Source: Incurvaria masculella
Taxonomy: Eukaryota > Arthropoda > Insecta > Lepidoptera > Incurvariidae
Direction: 5' to 3'
Assembly (NCBI GenBank): GCA_946894095.1
Contig: OX335658.1
Span: 15,987,001-16,051,000, forward strand
Length of the DNA stretch: 64,000 nt
The notes under the pieces are model-generated. The model had not been told where the DNA came from, did not search any database, and saw only the letters and a program-made list of their open reading frames with translations. Of the stretch, positions 61,845-64,000 are shown piece after piece; position 1 is the stretch's first letter, and each line of letters opens with the position of its first letter. The position numbers and the translations under genes are program-made.

Positions 61845-62615
61845 TAATCGAAGCCTCCTGTATACATCACGAATCTTCAGAAATGATGACCATGTAAGGC
61901 GCCATGTTCGAGTTTTTCTAGGAACTTCAGAATTCGTTAGCAACTCGTTAAAGTTAGTCCGAGGCGGCGGCGCCGTCGGCGTTGGCACACTTCGTTATAA
62001 CGCTCTCAGCGAAACTCCAGTTCGGTACGCAGAGAAACTCTTCTGATCTGCGAAACTATTGCAACCTTGCTCAAACATATTGGGCGATGGGACGTTGTTT
62101 GCCTGGGTTTATATAAGGCAGGCAGACTTAAATAAAAAGTTCTTGTGGAAATCAAACACGACCGGCGTTTTCACCGCCTTAAACTAAACAACCCATTTAA
62201 CAAATCACCGTTAGAGGTTCTGTGAACCAAGCGCCTAATCAGAGGTTTTTCCGACATACTGCTTAAAACACCGACTAATAACACAAAAAACAGAATGAAT
62301 CTTTGAAATCTCCGTGCTTTGAGTGAAGACAATCAAAGCAGCCGTAGCAGCAATCAAATTCCGTGTGTAGTAGCCAAATCAATCGTTTATGCAAATTATT
62401 ATAATCAGTCGTTTTGGAAATTCGAATTCAGTGTTAAGTGGCAAGTCAAAGTCACTTTACATTTTACATAAATATTTCGTTAACAATCGATACTTTTAAT
62501 CACACATATAAATAACTGTTGTGTAACTACAGGGAACATAATGACAACATGGAGAAAAATAGAATTGTTAAAATAAGTTTTTTCTTTGTTAAAATGTGTT
62601 CATATGATTTAACCT
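61845..62615. other. unique stretch, no gene seen
   Basis: A small GC-rich patch at 61955-61985 (GGCGGCGGCGCCGTCGGCGT). Nothing else is recognised. Confidence 0.3.
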
Positions 62616-62871
62616 AAAAAAAAACCGGCCAAGTGCGAGTCGGGCTCGCACACGGAGGGTTCCGTACCATCGAACAAGATTTAACGCAAAAAAATCACGT
62701 TTTTTGTATGGGGACCCCCTTTAATTCTTATTATTTTAAAATGTTACCTATTTGTTGTTATAGCGGCAAAAATAATACACATTCTGTGAAAATTTCAGCT
62801 GCCTACCTATTACGGTTCATGAGATACAGCCCTGTGACAGACGGACAGCGGACGGACGGACGGACGGACTG
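62616..62871 (+). mobile_element. (GGAC)n interspersed element, copy 14, broken in the tract
   Basis: AAACCGGCCAAGTGCGAGTC, GGGCTCGCAC, TTGTTGTTATAGCGGC, GATACAGCCCTGTGACAGAC and GGAC units to 62869, where it ends. GCGGAGGCTTAGTAATAGGG and the terminal GTACGGAACCCTA are absent, and LINE coding sequence starts at once. Confidence 0.88.
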
Positions 62872-64000
62872 TGAATTATTAAAAGAATACAGGATTGCAA
62901 TTAAGATGTCAAAATCGACCGAATTGAATGCACTACTAAAGTCGAGTAATACAAGGAGAGCATCCATAGCTAGACGAATGTCGTCAATGATTTTTACAAG
63001 AGCGGTAGTAGTGCTGTGGCAGGGACGAAAACCGGATTGAAATGGGCTAAGGATGTTACAGGAGGAAAGAAAATGGCATAGCTGTGAGTGAACAATACGT
63101 TCAAAAACTTTGGATAGAAACGGAAGAATGGAGATTGGGTGATAATGTTTAGGGTCAGTGGGATTATTAACTTTAGGTAGAGGTACTACGTAGGCCTTCT
63201 TCCAAGAGTCAGGAAAACACGCCGATTTTAATGAATAATTTAGTATGTGAGAAATAATTGGGAGGATACTGTCTAAAATCGGCACAAATAGCTCTCGACC
63301 CAAGTTGTCAGGTCCTACGGCCTTACTTTTAATAGATAGAATAATCTTTTTTATTTCACAGTCAGCTACAGGGGTGAAGACAAATTTATTAGAGTTAGGA
63401 TGTAAGACTGAATGAAGCTGTTGTATAGTGTTAGATTTAATGGCAGGAACCATTGTGACGGGAGAGCAAGAAAAATGCAGGTTTAAGCCATCAAGGTCAA
63501 TCGTATGATTTCCCTCGGTCACGCTTTTACCAACCCCGAGTGTGCGAAGAAATCTCCACATATCATTGGGAGAACAGTTATCAATAGACTCGTTAATGTG
63601 ACGGCGCTTGGCATTCCTACACATCTGATTACACAGATTTCTTTCAGCCTTATATTGTGACCAGCTTTCATCAGTTGGGCTACGTTTATGTTTTCGCTTA
63701 AGGGCATCCCTACGACCCATCATGCGGCGAATATCAGCGTTGAGCCAAGGTGCAGGAATATGTTTGATTTTGACAGGGCGAATGGGAGCATGTTTGTCGT
63801 AAACATCAGTCAACCTTGCAGATAATGTCTCAATTTTATTGTTGATACAATTGGAAGTTTCAAAGCTGGACCAATGCGTTAAAGCGATGTCCTCTCTGAG
63901 CGCACAAACATCCATTCGGGCTAAACTACGCTGCAAATGGACATTGGGCGTCTGTTTGGGGGGTTTCAATTTATACGAAACATAAATAAGGTCATGATTA
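62872..64000 (-). pseudogene. non-LTR retrotransposon ORF2: endonuclease end to RT motif A
   Basis: The minus-strand frame is open from the window edge to about 62872, so the protein is cut at both ends. It begins NHDLIYVSYKLKPPKQ (the S-D-H-type motif closing the apurinic endonuclease; D is N here if the preceding residue is S). A basic linker follows (HAPIRPVKIKHIPAPWL). The RT start has SKAVGPDNLGRELFVPILD, FPDSWKKAYVVPLPK, HYHPISILPFLSKVFERI and FQSGFRPCHSTTTALVKI, and motif A is VLLDFSSAFNSVD (aspartate present). It breaks shortly after FDIL, where the (GGAC)n element begins; F-A-D-D and the thumb are missing. The layout suggests a Jockey/CR1-group LINE. R-P-I-S is changed to H-P-I-S. 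Confidence 0.88.

Noticed and set aside
1..64000. A complete defence, biosynthetic or other multi-gene system
   Set aside because: No set of adjacent host coding sequences exists in the window. The only clear protein-coding matter is retrotransposon-derived.

Overview
The window looks like intergenic or long-intron DNA of a moth or butterfly (Lepidoptera). It is AT-rich and has no bacterial-type gene organisation. It is dense in repeats I recognise as lepidopteran: two SINE lineages with different polymerase III heads, a (GGAC)n-bearing interspersed element, RTE-type and other non-LTR retrotransposon fragments, Helitrons ending in CTAG, and many small terminal-inverted-repeat (TIR) elements. 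The SINEs resemble families described from the noctuid Helicoverpa. That is a judgement from memory, and the species is not determined.

Layout. 1-6 kb: a TTAA-bounded TIR element, a 126-bp satellite array (about 1.98-3.73 kb) with a retrotransposon fragment in its left end, hairpin elements and a tiny LINE copy with target-site duplication (TSD). 6-14 kb: two copies of a second TTAA-bounded family, tRNA-headed and 5S-headed SINEs, a hairpin MITE and a LINE C-terminus. 14-23 kb: (GGAC)n elements, a tRNA-like sequence, a third TTAA family and a LINE fragment. 23-31 kb: mostly unique AT-rich DNA, a perfect 27-bp hairpin, and a long-TIR element carrying a nested LINE tail. 31-39 kb: decayed SINEs, (GGAC)n elements (one split by a 0.9-kb insertion) and nested MITEs. 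39-41 kb: the most gene-like stretch. It has GC-rich islands, a candidate minus-strand first coding exon (40543-40582) with a strong splice donor, and a weaker candidate plus-strand 5' exon. 41-53 kb: Helitrons, an RTE open reading frame of 278 codons, SINEs and long inverted repeats. 53-64 kb: (GGAC)n elements, SINEs, an RTE copy inserted into another LINE, and a LINE reverse-transcriptase fragment running off the right edge on the minus strand.

No complete host gene is visible. The only host coding candidate is the 13-codon exon at about 40.56 kb; if it is real, much of the window to its left could be first-intron DNA. The coding sequences that can be recognised belong to retrotransposons and are 5'-truncated, frameshifted or interrupted. 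The strongest content is the nesting of mobile elements, where insertions, duplicated target sites and empty sites can be read directly from related copies within the window. In repeat descriptions, plus for the (GGAC)n element means the GGCCAAGTGCGAGTC end comes first.
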